Positions 7,514 to 16,305 are shown, counted from the first letter of the stretch. The stretch is 49,400 nt of DNA from an uncultured Fibrobacter sp. (GCA_947306025.1 CAMZFJ010000001.1:1-49400); one strand, 5' to 3'. Made by a program: numbers and translations. The notes: generated from the sequence alone by a model not told the origin.

Positions 7514-9460
7514 ATGATTCCTACGAGCAAGTTCATCAACGATCTCAAACGGGCGGGCGGCATGACTAAAGTCAAGTTGCGCCGTCTTAAGGGCCTCAAA
7601 TGGAAGTACCCGCTTTCGCTTGAACGGCAATATGCCGCCGCCATTAACCGTTTCATGTCGAAGCGGTGGAAGGAATACGCGAAAATCGCCGTACCCATGA
7701 TGGTGCCGCGAGTGGACGCCCTGGAAGACCTGGAGCCCGTTCCGGGAACGAACGGCCCCGCCCTTGGTGCCATCGTTAGCGTGTCGAAGTCGCTTTCCGA
7801 ATTTAACCGCCGCGAACTGAACGCATTTAAGAAGATCGCCATTGGCGAGGCTTTCGCGGAAGACGAGCCGTGGCTAAAGAACGTCCTTGAAACATGGTCT
7901 CGCGAACAGGTATCGCTTATCACGAAGGCCACGCAGGATATGCTCGACACGGTGGCCCGAAGAATCCGCGACGGCGTGAAGGTCGGCAAGAGCGCAAAGG
8001 AGGTAACGGCCCTAATAAATGCAGACTTGCCCGGCATAAGCTACCGCCGCGCCCGAATAATCGCACGCGACCAGACCGCAAAGCTGAACTCGTCGCTGAC
8101 GCAGGGGCGCATGACCGACGCTGGCCTTGAAACATACGTTTGGGACACGGCCCAGGATGAACGCGTCAGGGGCGATCCAAACGGATTCTATCCGAAGGCT
8201 TTGCCGTCTCATTTTGTCATGCAGGGCAAGATTTGCCGCTGGGACGACCCGACGGTCTGGTTCGAGAACGGCGAATGGGTGAAGAGGGCTCCCGACGCGC
8301 CGTATTTCCACCCCGGCATGGCAATCATGTGCCGTTGCGTAGCCGTCCCGAACTGGGACGAGCTCGAAGATGTCGCGGCCTCCGACCTGCCAGCCGAACC
8401 CGAAGAAGTGTCGCCGCAGACCACGACCGAACCCGAACCCGTCGCGGAAAACGTGGGCATATTTGCGAGCGAAAAGGAATTTTTAAGCTCGCTTTCCGCA
8501 AAGTTCCCCGAATCTTCAAAGATTCCGAACCGCGTGAAGAATGACGCTTTTTCGAGAATCAAGAGGCTAGACGGTGAATCACAGCTTGCCTACTCGAACA
8601 CTTTTTTATCTTTCGTGCGTGAACTCAAAAGCTCGTCCAGGAGCGCGTTCGGTTCTTTTTTCCTTGATGTAAAAATCAAGAAAGCCGGGGCCACGGGCGG
8701 CGACATCGTGCATGAGGTGGGCCACGCCATAGATAGAAAGATTGGGCGTAACAGGGGCGCCGTTTACGCGTCTGCATTGAAGTCGGCAAAGTTCGGCAAC
8801 AGGAACCTTGGCGAAATCGTAAGGGACGAACTTATAGACCCCACCGTTACGGCGATAAAGGCAGAACGGCTCGACACCATCAAGGGCCTTGTCAAGTCGA
8901 TACCGAACGAAAGCAGGGCCGCCTTGGCCGAATCGTTGAAGGCCGAAGGGTCGCAACGCTACGACTGGATAAGGGCCGCGATGGGCAAGGTGAACGACAT
9001 CGAGACACACCGGAAAACCATGGCTATTCTCGGAACCATCGAAAACCGCGAAATGTTCGAGGCCCTGGTAAACGGGAAAACAAACATCGTCTCGGACTAC
9101 GTTTTGAAACGGATTGAACGCTATGAGAATCCGGCCAGCCTCACGACCATAGACAAGTTCAGCAAGACGCTGACGGATCTTGTCAAGGAAACGAAGAAGG
9201 GCGGGGACGAAGATTCCGTGTTCGGTGCTTTCTCGGATATGTTCGAGGCCGGAACCGGGAAAGAAAACTTTTTCGGAAACCTGGGCCACGGCTCCCGATT
9301 CTGGAGAGGACGGGACGGCGAAGCGAACAAGTCGGTGGAAGCCTTCGCCGAAATTCTCGAAATGTTGTCGAGCCCGAACGACAACGGCAGGGAACTTCTC
9401 GAAAAATATCTACCCACTTCGCGCGATTTTGTATTAGATTTGATTAAGGAGGCCCGATAG
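7514..9460 (+). CDS. MuF-type minor head protein fused to a zincin-like metallopeptidase domain
   Basis: A 648-residue, two-part protein. Residues 1-285 are a phage minor head (SPP1 gp7 / Mu F) protein, with the signature RRARIIARDQTAKLNSSLTQGRM...TYVWDTAQDERVR (about 176-218) and a closing Cys pair MCRCVAVP. A Pro/Glu/Thr linker (about 295-315) leads to a 330-residue C-terminal domain with HEVGH (400-404, a HExxH zinc motif) and, about 210 residues later, SVEAFAEILEML, an ExFAE-like motif that supplies the third ligand in zincin relatives. MuF proteins fused to C-terminal toxins form a known family of phage polymorphic toxins. The small acidic gene just downstream would then be the immunity partner. 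A capsid-processing peptidase is the alternative. Confidence 0.8.
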   Translation: MIPTSKFINDLKRAGGMTKVKLRRLKGLKWKYPLSLERQYAAAINRFMSKRWKEYAKIAVPMMVPRVDALEDLEPVPGTNGPALGAIVSVSKSLSEFNRRELNAFKKIAIGEAFAEDEPWLKNVLETWSREQVSLITKATQDMLDTVARRIRDGVKVGKSAKEVTALINADLPGISYRRARIIARDQTAKLNSSLTQGRMTDAGLETYVWDTAQDERVRGDPNGFYPKALPSHFVMQGKICRWDDPTVWFENGEWVKRAPDAPYFHPGMAIMCRCVAVPNWDELEDVAASDLPAEPEEVSPQTTTEPEPVAENVGIFASEKEFLSSLSAKFPESSKIPNRVKNDAFSRIKRLDGESQLAYSNTFLSFVRELKSSSRSAFGSFFLDVKIKKAGATGGDIVHEVGHAIDRKIGRNRGAVYASALKSAKFGNRNLGEIVRDELIDPTVTAIKAERLDTIKGLVKSIPNESRAALAESLKAEGSQRYDWIRAAMGKVNDIETHRKTMAILGTIENREMFEALVNGKTNIVSDYVLKRIERYENPASLTTIDKFSKTLTDLVKETKKGGDEDSVFGAFSDMFEAGTGKENFFGNLGHGSRFWRGRDGEANKSVEAFAEILEMLSSPNDNGRELLEKYLPTSRDFVLDLIKEAR

Positions 9461-9461
9461 A

Positions 9462-9704
9462 ATGACAACCGAAAAGCTGACCGAATCAATCGAACTTGAA
9501 GACTACTGCCTATTGAAGGGCTACTCGATCGTATATAACCGATGGGTCGATGCGGTCGTCTTGAGCCGTGACGGCATGGACTACAAGTTCAAGGATGAAG
9601 TTTCCGACGAGAATGTTCTGGAGGCCGTAAAGGATATTCCTATTGACGATCCTCTAGCGGACATGATCGAAGAAGTCGAATATCCAGAAGACGAAATCCA
9701 GTGA
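9462..9704 (+). CDS. Small acidic protein, candidate immunity/partner of the MuF fusion
   Basis: An 80-residue, strongly acidic protein (many Asp/Glu, C-terminus DDPLADMIEEVEYPEDEIQ), with no known family. It begins one base after the MuF stop with a strong AAGGAGG RBS, so it is co-translated, and it is followed by a terminator. Size, charge and position are what one expects of an immunity protein for the C-terminal peptidase domain of the preceding gene. A small head assembly factor is also possible. Confidence 0.75.
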   Translation: MTTEKLTESIELEDYCLLKGYSIVYNRWVDAVVLSRDGMDYKFKDEVSDENVLEAVKDIPIDDPLADMIEEVEYPEDEIQ

Positions 9705-9717
9705 ATTTTGCCACCGT

Positions 9718-9750
9718 AGGGGACGGTTTTTAGATGCCGTCCCCTTGTTT
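9718..9750 (+). terminator. Rho-independent terminator
   Basis: AGGGGACGG (9718-9726) pairs perfectly with CCGTCCCCT (9737-9745) across a 10-base loop, followed by TGTTTGTGGATTTTTT. It ends the packaging/portal/MuF unit. Confidence 0.8.
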
Positions 9751-9797
9751 GTGGATTTTTTGTAAAAAATTTTGTTATTATTTTGTTATTTTTTTAT

Positions 9798-9803
9798 TAT
9801 ATT
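9798..9803 (+). promoter_or_regulatory. TATATT box before the protease/capsid unit
   Basis: A TATATTTAGG lies 6 bases before the first possible ATG (9810), in a very AT-rich stretch (9756-9803) that follows the terminator. It matches the boxes at 3587 and 22083. If it is a -10 element, the transcript would be nearly leaderless or begin at the second ATG (9813); otherwise the AT-rich region holds another promoter that I cannot place. Confidence 0.3.
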
Positions 9804-9809
9804 TAGGTC

Positions 9810-11027
9810 ATGATGGACAAGAAGAACAATATTCTCGTTTCTCAAAACCGCCTCGACTGGTACGAGGACGCGATAGATTACGCCACCTCGCCCGCCGAAA
9901 AGACCGACGAGGGGTTCCTTGTGGCCCGTGCGCCCGTAACTTCAATCGGTGTCTTTTCTTACCACAACCCGGACGGCTCCGAACGTCGCGAGCTCCGTTT
10001 GCCCGAAGAAGTTTTCAATGCCGATTCGCTCGCCTCGCTACGCCTTAAGCCTTTGACTCTTTTGCACCCCGAAGAAGCCGTTACGCCCGAAAACATCGAG
10101 GCCCTGCAAGTCGGCTCTGTCGGTTCGGATGTAACCACCGATTCCTACCGCGTCTACGTTTCGCTGGCCGCGACCAAGAAGGACGGCATCGACGCCGTGG
10201 AAAACGGCACTGCGCGTTCGCTCTCTTGCGGCTACACTTGCGACATCGACTGGACCAGCGGTACGTGGATGGGCATGAAGTATGACTGCATCCAGCGCAA
10301 TATCCGTTACAACCATGTTGCCTTGGTCCCAGTTCCAAGAGCCGGTGACGGCAACTCTATCCGTATGGACGCCGCCGGAACGCCTACCCTCCCCGACATG
10401 AACAAGTATGAAGTAAACAACAACAAAAACGAGGACAAGATGGATAAGATTCACTTGGACGGGGCTGACTACCAGGCGGAGCCCCAGGTAATTGCCGCCT
10501 ATCACAAGGCAGTCGATCGCGCCGATGGCCTCGAAAAGGAACTTGAACAGCTCCGCAAGGATTCCAAGGCCGAAGCCGAAAAGCTGAACGCCAAGATTTC
10601 CGCCGCCGAAGGCGAACGCGATTCCTACAAGGAACGCCTCGACAAGGCCGAAACCGACATGCCGTCCCGCATTGACGCCGCCGTGAAGGCCCGTCTCGAC
10701 ATCGTCGGCAAGGCAACCGCCGCCGGCGTTGAAGTAAAGGCCGACATGGCTGATGCCGACATCAAGAAGGCCGTCATTGGCAAGGTTTTCCCGTCCGCCA
10801 AGCTCGACGGCAAGGATGAAGCCTACATTGACGCCCGCTTCGATTGCGCTTGCGAAACCATCGCTATGCAGAAAGAAGCCGGTAGCCGTGGCGACGCCGC
10901 AGATATTCCTCCCCAGAACAAACAACCGATTTCCAACCAGGCCCGCCTCGATGAAGCGCAGAAGCGTTACAACGAACGCATGGACAATGCCTGGAAGGAC
11001 GATTTCAACAAGAACAAGGAGGCCTAA
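9810..11027 (+). CDS. Prohead protease-scaffold fusion (DUF2213)
   Basis: A 405-residue protein. Residues 1-190 match DUF2213, a phage prohead-protease-like domain: ARAPVTSIGVFSYHNPDGSERRELR, then LTLLHPEEAVTPEN, then ARSLSCGYTCDIDW and RYNHVALVPVPRAG. Residues 215-405 are a charged scaffold: a coiled coil (ADGLEKELEQLRKDSKAEAEKLN) followed by a helical C-terminus. Protease plus scaffold in one gene directly before the capsid genes is the usual arrangement. ATG ATG gives two possible starts at 9810 and 9813; the RBS is weak (TTAGG). Confidence 0.82.
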   Translation: MMDKKNNILVSQNRLDWYEDAIDYATSPAEKTDEGFLVARAPVTSIGVFSYHNPDGSERRELRLPEEVFNADSLASLRLKPLTLLHPEEAVTPENIEALQVGSVGSDVTTDSYRVYVSLAATKKDGIDAVENGTARSLSCGYTCDIDWTSGTWMGMKYDCIQRNIRYNHVALVPVPRAGDGNSIRMDAAGTPTLPDMNKYEVNNNKNEDKMDKIHLDGADYQAEPQVIAAYHKAVDRADGLEKELEQLRKDSKAEAEKLNAKISAAEGERDSYKERLDKAETDMPSRIDAAVKARLDIVGKATAAGVEVKADMADADIKKAVIGKVFPSAKLDGKDEAYIDARFDCACETIAMQKEAGSRGDAADIPPQNKQPISNQARLDEAQKRYNERMDNAWKDDFNKNKEA

Positions 11028-11029
11028 TC

Positions 11030-11764
11030 ATGGCTGCTTATGGTAATATGGACAAGGGCCTGCCGGGCGAACTGGTTGGCCTCACTCCCACTCATCAGAT
11101 TGACTCCCGTCTCGCGAAGGGCGCCGTCCCGTTCGGTGGTCTTTGCTTTGGCACGGGCGATGGCGAACAGGTGACCGCAAAGGGCGAAGGCGTCCTGCTC
11201 GGTATCGCCGCACGTACCGCCCTCGACACCCCCGAATACGTAGATGGCGAAGCCGTCAACGTTTGCCGCACCGGCAAGATTTTCGGCACCGCCGGCGAGG
11301 CTGTCTCCGCCGACGCCGAAGTGTCCGTGAACGCATCCACCGGCAAGATCGTCGCAAAGACTTCCGCTGCCGACGGCGCAAAGCGCACCGTGACGATTAC
11401 CGTTGCCGGCACGTCCGCCGCAAGCAAGGTTGTTACCGTCGTTGTCGGTGACAAGGTAGCCCAGGTGAACACCACCGACGATGTGAAGGCCGCCGCCGAT
11501 GTTGCCGCCGCACTTAAGGCCGCGCTCGCCGCACTTGACATCCCGTTTGTCGCAAGTGTCGCTTCCGCCGTCGTGACCCTCACCGCAAAGGAAAAGGGCG
11601 CCGCCGCAAACGACATCGCCGTGACCGGCTCGACCACGGACTCCACGCAGACCGTGACCGTCGCCAACGGCACCTCCGGCGCCGATGTTGTCCTGAACCC
11701 GGGCTGGTTCGCACGTTCCACCGCTGAAGCTGCAAATGACCTGGTCATTGTGGACCTCGGCTAA
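11030..11764 (+). CDS. Head decoration/structural protein with inserted repeat-rich domain
   Basis: A 244-residue, Ala/Val/Thr-rich protein between scaffold and capsid. Residues 1-90 and the last 25 (NPGWFARSTAEAANDLVIVDLG) resemble small head cement/decoration proteins. Residues about 105-215 are a separate Ala-rich beta domain (VTITVAGTSAASKVVTVVVGDKVAQ...AAALKAALAALDIPF...VTLTAKEKGAAANDIAV), a pattern I know from Mu gpL-type tail sheath proteins. Its presence inside a head protein suggests an exchanged surface domain. The stop falls 16 bases before the major capsid gene. Confidence 0.7.
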   Translation: MAAYGNMDKGLPGELVGLTPTHQIDSRLAKGAVPFGGLCFGTGDGEQVTAKGEGVLLGIAARTALDTPEYVDGEAVNVCRTGKIFGTAGEAVSADAEVSVNASTGKIVAKTSAADGAKRTVTITVAGTSAASKVVTVVVGDKVAQVNTTDDVKAAADVAAALKAALAALDIPFVASVASAVVTLTAKEKGAAANDIAVTGSTTDSTQTVTVANGTSGADVVLNPGWFARSTAEAANDLVIVDLG

Positions 11765-11780
11765 TAAGGAGAATTTCAAA

Positions 11781-12704
11781 ATGGCTGAACAGAATATGAG
11801 ACTCGACGCCGACGAACAGGTGTTCTTTGACAACCAGCTCGCTCTTGTCAAGAGCCGCACCTACGATGTCGAACACAAGGCCCTCAAGGCCCTCTCCCTT
11901 CTCCCGGTGTCCACCGAACAGGATCCGGGCGCAACCCACATCATCTGGCGTTCCTACGACAAGGTGGGCATGGCGAAGATCATTGCGGACTACGCAAACG
12001 ACTTCCCGCGTGCCGACATCGCTGGCGTTGAACACTCCAGCCCTGTCAAGGACATCGGCGTTTCCTACGGCTACTCCGTGAAGGAAATCCGCCGCGCCCA
12101 GAAGGCCGGTGTGGCACTTGACGCAAAGCGTGCCGAAGCCGCCCGCCGCGCCATCGACGAAAAGCAGGACTCCATCGCCTGGAAGGGTGACGCAAAGTCC
12201 AAACTTCCGGGCTTCTGGAACGCCGAAGGTATCACCGAATACGTGGCTGCCAACGGCGCCGGTGGTGGCAAGGCCTGGAGCGGAAAGACCGCGGACGAAA
12301 TCGTTGCCGACTTCGCTGGCCTTGTTTCCGCCGGTCCGGAATCCACCAACGGCATCGAAAATCCGGACACCGTGATCCTGCCGCTCTCGCTCTACCTGAA
12401 GCTACAGAACACGCCGTATGGCAGCAACCGCGACAAGACGGTGCTCGGATTCATCCGCGAGAACTTCCCGCAGATTACCCGCATCGACTGGGTTGCCGAC
12501 CTCGCCACGGCTGGTGCAGGCGGCGCTTCCCGCGTCGTGGCCTACGCCCGCGACCCGCTGAAGGTCGAAGTCCAGATCCCGCAGCGCTTCGAACAGATGC
12601 CGCCGCAGCTCACCGGCATGGTGTACGACATTCCTTGCTTGCAGTCTACTGGCGGCACGATTGTCTACTACCCGATGTCCGTCGTGTTCTGTGACGGTCT
12701 GTAA
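11781..12704 (+). CDS. Major capsid protein (DUF2184-like)
   Basis: A 307-residue HK97-fold-type capsid protein. The start is the ATG at 11781 with AAGGAG nine bases upstream; the longer frame runs through the preceding gene. Features: YDKVGMAKIIADYANDFPRADIAG near residue 60, YSVKEIRRAQKAGVALDAKRAEAARRAIDEKQDSIAWKGD (about 97-135) and a C-terminus QTPP-like LTGMVYDIPCLQSTGGTIVYYPMSVVFCDG. These match DUF2184, the capsid family that pairs with DUF1073 portals and DUF2213 proteases. A strong terminator follows. Confidence 0.88.
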   Translation: MAEQNMRLDADEQVFFDNQLALVKSRTYDVEHKALKALSLLPVSTEQDPGATHIIWRSYDKVGMAKIIADYANDFPRADIAGVEHSSPVKDIGVSYGYSVKEIRRAQKAGVALDAKRAEAARRAIDEKQDSIAWKGDAKSKLPGFWNAEGITEYVAANGAGGGKAWSGKTADEIVADFAGLVSAGPESTNGIENPDTVILPLSLYLKLQNTPYGSNRDKTVLGFIRENFPQITRIDWVADLATAGAGGASRVVAYARDPLKVEVQIPQRFEQMPPQLTGMVYDIPCLQSTGGTIVYYPMSVVFCDGL

Positions 12705-12789
12705 TAAGTCTCCTGTGAAGAGACACCCCCGGCAGGCGGGGATGCAAAGTGTAGCCATTTTGTTTAAATAGTCTGCCGACCTTTTTCTT

Positions 12790-12825
12790 GGGTGTAGGGT
12801 CATGCCCGGCCCTACGCCCTTTTTT
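12790..12825 (+). terminator. Strong rho-independent terminator after the capsid gene
   Basis: The 10-bp stem GGGTGTAGGG / CCCTACGCCC (one G-T pair, loop 12800-12809) is followed by six T. It would raise capsid mRNA over downstream genes or stabilise its 3' end. Confidence 0.88.
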
Positions 12826-12863
12826 CATAAACGACGGGCTATTATCTAACAGGAGATAATATT

Positions 12864-13247
12864 ATGCTGGTAAACTACAAGAACGCAAACATGTTGGTCG
12901 TCGAGATGGGCGAGGGCAAGCAGAAGCTGATGCTCGTGCCCGGAATCAACGTTATCGACGACAAGGTCTGGGAAGGCGCGAAGGCTACTCTTGACGCTAA
13001 GGTCAAGGCCGGAATCGTCGTTCCCATCTACAAGACCACGAAGAAGGACGGCAAGGAAATCGAAGAGCCGTGCAAGCCCGACGACATTCCGAACGACAAG
13101 CTCGATGCCGTCGTGAACGAGATCCAGTCCGAGGCCCAGGCCGACAAGTTCGTCGAAGCCTCCGCGAAGGAGTCCGTCCGTGCCAAGGGCATGAACCGCA
13201 AGAACGCCATCGCGAAGGAACTGAAGGACCGCGAGGACAACAAGTAA
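12864..13247 (+). CDS. Hypothetical head/connector protein
   Basis: A 127-residue protein. An N-terminal beta-like part (LVNYKNANMLVVEMGEGKQKLMLVPGINVIDDKVWEG) is followed by a lysine-rich helical C-terminus. Between capsid and DUF4054 genes, phages of this type carry a short 'capsid-adjacent' protein with the same LxPGxNxVxxxxW pattern; its function is unknown to me. The RBS is CAGGAG at the usual distance. Confidence 0.75.
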   Translation: MLVNYKNANMLVVEMGEGKQKLMLVPGINVIDDKVWEGAKATLDAKVKAGIVVPIYKTTKKDGKEIEEPCKPDDIPNDKLDAVVNEIQSEAQADKFVEASAKESVRAKGMNRKNAIAKELKDREDNK

Positions 13248-13266
13248 TAACAAGGGCTAAAGAATC

Positions 13267-13680
13267 ATGAGCGCAAATCCTCTGTCAATCGAGCAGTACA
13301 TACAGGCCGTGGCTCCTGCGTTGTTGCAGGATCCGTCCCTTGATGTATTCATCGAAATGGCGAAGGAGCGCACCGACCGCGCGTTTTACGGCGTGAAGTA
13401 CAACCACGCCGTCGCGCTCATGGCTGCCCACATAGCTTTCCTATTGGGTTCTGGAACTCTTGGGGCTGGCTCCGGTAACGCCGAGGGCGGCTCCACGGGC
13501 TCCATTACTTCCAAGCGTGAAGGCGACCTGTCCGTTTCCTATGGTGCCGGTGCCGTTTCCGCTTCTGCCGGTAATCTTGGCGATGCGGAACTTTCGCAGA
13601 CCCGCTGGGGCCTCATGCTCATTTCGCTCCGCAAGGGTTGCAAGCCATTCTTTGGCGTGTGTGGCGGCAGGGGGCGATAA
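13267..13680 (+). CDS. Head completion protein (DUF4054)
   Basis: A 137-residue protein matching DUF4054: an N-terminal helical part (IEMAKERTDRAFYG...NHAVALMAAHIAFLL), a Gly/Ser-rich middle (GAGSGNAEGGSTGSITSKREGDLSVSYG) and a C-terminus LSQTRWGLMLISLRKGCKPFFGVCGG. In KPP10-like and Mu-like phages this protein sits at the head-tail connector. Its stop overlaps the next ATG (TAATG). Confidence 0.85.
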   Translation: MSANPLSIEQYIQAVAPALLQDPSLDVFIEMAKERTDRAFYGVKYNHAVALMAAHIAFLLGSGTLGAGSGNAEGGSTGSITSKREGDLSVSYGAGAVSASAGNLGDAELSQTRWGLMLISLRKGCKPFFGVCGGRGR

Positions 13681-14195
13681 TGTCCGTAAAGTTCGAAACG
13701 AAGGATCTGGGCAAGGCCAAGATTGAACGCGAGCTTAAGGCCGCGAAAAAACTTGTGGCCCTTGTCGGCATACCCAGCGATTCGAGACAGCACTCCGATT
13801 CTAATATCGGTCTCGCCGCCATCGGCTACATCCTGGAAAAGGGAAGCGCGGTGAACCATCTTAAGCCCCGTCCGTGGATGCAACAGACAAGACAGCGCAA
13901 CGAAAAGCGCATGATGGGCTTAAGCAAGAAACTCCTGAAAGCTATCTCCAACGGTTCCACGACCGCCATGGACGCCATCAAGAAACTAGGCGGGGCATAC
14001 GAACTTGCCATGAAGGAAATCTTTACCAAGGGTTCTTTCGAGGGTAACGCACAAATTACAATCGACGGCGGATGGATGCGTAACCACGTTTCAGGCAAGC
14101 CGTTCTATGTGGAAGGCAAGAAAAGCTCTCACCCGTTGGAAGGTAAAACGGGACTTCTCCGTCAATCTATCAAGTTCAAGGTGGCGAAGGTATGA
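13680..14195 (+). CDS. Neck/virion morphogenesis protein (HK97 gp10-like)
   Basis: A 171-residue protein read from the ATG at 13680, which overlaps the previous stop. It shows the pattern of tail-completion/neck proteins: KKLVALVGIPSDSR, AAIGYILEKGSAVNHLKPRPWMQQT (usual form: PxRPFLxPT), and a C-terminus KKSSHPLEGKTGLLRQSIKFKV (usual form: LxDTGxLRxSI). It would bridge connector and tail. Confidence 0.8.
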   Translation: MSVKFETKDLGKAKIERELKAAKKLVALVGIPSDSRQHSDSNIGLAAIGYILEKGSAVNHLKPRPWMQQTRQRNEKRMMGLSKKLLKAISNGSTTAMDAIKKLGGAYELAMKEIFTKGSFEGNAQITIDGGWMRNHVSGKPFYVEGKKSSHPLEGKTGLLRQSIKFKVAKV

Positions 14196-14602
14196 GTACG
14201 CTTTTCCCGAGAACCATTAGCTACAAGCACCGCACCGCCGAGCTCGTAAACGGGGTCTGGGAATTTAGCGAGACGGACGGAACCTTCACCGGCTCCGTTC
14301 AACCGCTGACCGGCAAGGAATTACAGTTCCTGCCAGAAGGTCGCCGCGACATCGGATTGATGAAAGTCTACTCGAATACGCCGCTTTCCGTAAGCGTGGA
14401 AGGCTTCAATACACCGGGCGATGTTGTCATTTGGGCCGGTCGAAAATGGGAGATTATTCGGGAGCTTGTCTTTGCAAACGACCTGATAAACCATTACAAG
14501 TATATTGCCGCATTGTTCAACGACGGCGACGAGGACGAAGAAGAAGAAGAACCCGAAGAAGACGGCGAAGAAACGACGGAGGGCGAAGATGCCGAACAAT
14601 AA
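14192..14602 (+). CDS. Head-tail connector / closure protein
   Basis: A 136-residue protein, beta-rich up to about residue 105 (GSVQPLTGKELQFLPEGRRDIGLMKVYS), with a very acidic tail (runs of Glu/Asp at 110-134). The pattern of a small barrel plus KxxxxY...W...VFANDLINHYKYIA resembles head-tail joining proteins. It overlaps both neighbours (ATGA at its start; the next gene starts 14 bases before its stop). Confidence 0.72.
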   Translation: MSTLFPRTISYKHRTAELVNGVWEFSETDGTFTGSVQPLTGKELQFLPEGRRDIGLMKVYSNTPLSVSVEGFNTPGDVVIWAGRKWEIIRELVFANDLINHYKYIAALFNDGDEDEEEEEPEEDGEETTEGEDAEQ

Positions 14603-15218
14603 CGCACCGCAAGCCGTCACGAACGTCAAGACCGCCGCCGAACTCTGGAACGCCCTTTACAGGTGGGCCACCGCCGTATTGCCCAAGAAGGTGAAGGTGG
14701 TAAAAAGCCATCAGGACATGGCGAGCGTCAAGGGTACGTTTATCTGTATCAATTATGCAGGTAGCTGGAACCTCGCCGGATCCAACGCATCGCGCATGAT
14801 TGACAATCGCATCGACCTGCCGTCCCCGCGTGTTTTCGTCTATCGTGGAACCGTCGAAATTCGTGAGGTCGAAGGCGACGGCGATTATTTGATGCAGCTC
14901 CTGGAATCGCTGGACAATCCGCAATATCAGTACCTCTTGAACGATGCGGGACTTTCTGTCTTGAAAGCAGAAGGGCCGCAAGAAATGCCCGCCCTGCAAC
15001 AGGCGCAATGGCGTAAGGAATCGCTATTGACGCTTACAATGTCGTGGGCTCGCGCCTATGAGGGAAGTACCCTCACTATCGAGAGCGTGGAAATATCGCA
15101 GGTCAAGACTTTCGGAACCATCGACGACGAGGAAGATCTTGTCGTGGATTCGCAGCAGAATGTCGTGCAGAGCGAAGAACTAGTCAACGAATTTACAATA
15201 GAAAACGAGGAGGCCTAA
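14589..15218 (+). CDS. Neck terminator protein (LIC_12616-like)
   Basis: A 209-residue protein read from the ATG at 14589, which lies inside the end of the preceding gene. It shows ALYRWATAVLP...VKVVKSHQDMASVKGTFICINYAG, DLPSPRVFVYRGTVEIREVEGDGDYLMQLLESL, then VEISQVKTFGTIDDEEDLV: the layout of the gp12-like neck terminator that caps the tail tube before the sheath gene. It ends one base before the sheath ATG. Confidence 0.72.
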   Translation: MPNNNAPQAVTNVKTAAELWNALYRWATAVLPKKVKVVKSHQDMASVKGTFICINYAGSWNLAGSNASRMIDNRIDLPSPRVFVYRGTVEIREVEGDGDYLMQLLESLDNPQYQYLLNDAGLSVLKAEGPQEMPALQQAQWRKESLLTLTMSWARAYEGSTLTIESVEISQVKTFGTIDDEEDLVVDSQQNVVQSEELVNEFTIENEEA

Positions 15219-15219
15219 T

Positions 15220-16305
15220 ATGGCATATAAAGACATCGTGAATATCAACATTACAAGGCAGACGACCTCGGTGTCCGTTGCCGCCTTCAATGTTCCACTC
15301 ATTCTCTCCACTTTTGCCGCCGAAAACGACAATTCTGGAACAACGCCCAGCGGCTACCCGTCCACGTTCACACGTGCCAGGTCTTACAATTCCGTCAAGG
15401 CTCTTGCCGATGATGGCTGGAGCACAACCGGCGCCGTGTACAAGATTGCAAACGCTATCTTCTCGCAGAACCCGACCGTGAACCGCATTGTGGTGGGTCG
15501 AGCCGATTCCGGAGACGCTTCTGTTGCCGCGTCCCTGAACGCAATTTGCGACGAAGACAATAGCTGGTATGGCCTCGTTGTCGATCCCGCCATGGTTGAC
15601 ACGGCTGCCAAGATTACCGCCGTTGCCGCATGGGTTGAAAGTGCAAAGAAGTTCTCTATTATCTGGACGGCAAACGTTGACTGCTACGACGGCACCAAGA
15701 CAACCGACCCGGCCTACACCCTTAAGGATTTGGGCTACGACCGCACCGCCGTTATTTTCCACGCCGTACCCGCAACCGGCGCGGACTATCCCGATGCCGC
15801 ATGGATGGGCGAAGGGTTCCCGTATGACCCGGGTTCTTCCACTTGGGCTTACAAGACGCTTAAGGGCGTCGCCTCCGACAACATCACGGCCAGCAAGGAA
15901 ACGGCGCTCGTTGCCAAAAACTGCAACTTCTATTCCGAAGTTGGCGGCGTGAAAATTACCCAGGAAGGCAAGGTTGCAAGTGGCGAATGGATTGACATTA
16001 TCATCGGTACGGACTGGCTCGAAGCCCGCCTCCGCGAAAGCGTCTATTCCGCACTCGTTAACAACCGCAAGATTCCGTATGACGACACGGGCATAGCCAT
16101 GATCGAAGGACTTGTCAAGGGTGTACTGAACCAGGCCGCTTCTGCCGGTATCTTGCAGGCTGATTCCATCGTCGTGACCGTTCCGCGCTACGCCGACATC
16201 CCGGAAGCCGACAAGCTGGCCCGCAAGTTGCCGGACGTGAACTTCACCGCACTCTATCAGGGTGCTATCCATCGTGTAACCATTAACGGCACTATTTCCG
16301 TGTAA
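15220..16305 (+). CDS. Tail sheath protein (DUF3383)
   Basis: A 361-residue protein. N-terminal DIVNINITRQTTSVSVAAFNVPLIL and VNRIVVGRAD, central WYGLVVDPAMVDTAAKITAVAAWVESAKKF...TLKDLGYDRTAVIFH, and C-terminal ADKLARKLPDVNFTALYQGAIHRVTINGTISV are the DUF3383 signature. This family forms the contractile sheath in KPP10-like phages. It is the best evidence here for a myovirus. The RBS AGGAGGCC lies just before the ATG. Confidence 0.88.
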   Translation: MAYKDIVNINITRQTTSVSVAAFNVPLILSTFAAENDNSGTTPSGYPSTFTRARSYNSVKALADDGWSTTGAVYKIANAIFSQNPTVNRIVVGRADSGDASVAASLNAICDEDNSWYGLVVDPAMVDTAAKITAVAAWVESAKKFSIIWTANVDCYDGTKTTDPAYTLKDLGYDRTAVIFHAVPATGADYPDAAWMGEGFPYDPGSSTWAYKTLKGVASDNITASKETALVAKNCNFYSEVGGVKITQEGKVASGEWIDIIIGTDWLEARLRESVYSALVNNRKIPYDDTGIAMIEGLVKGVLNQAASAGILQADSIVVTVPRYADIPEADKLARKLPDVNFTALYQGAIHRVTINGTISV

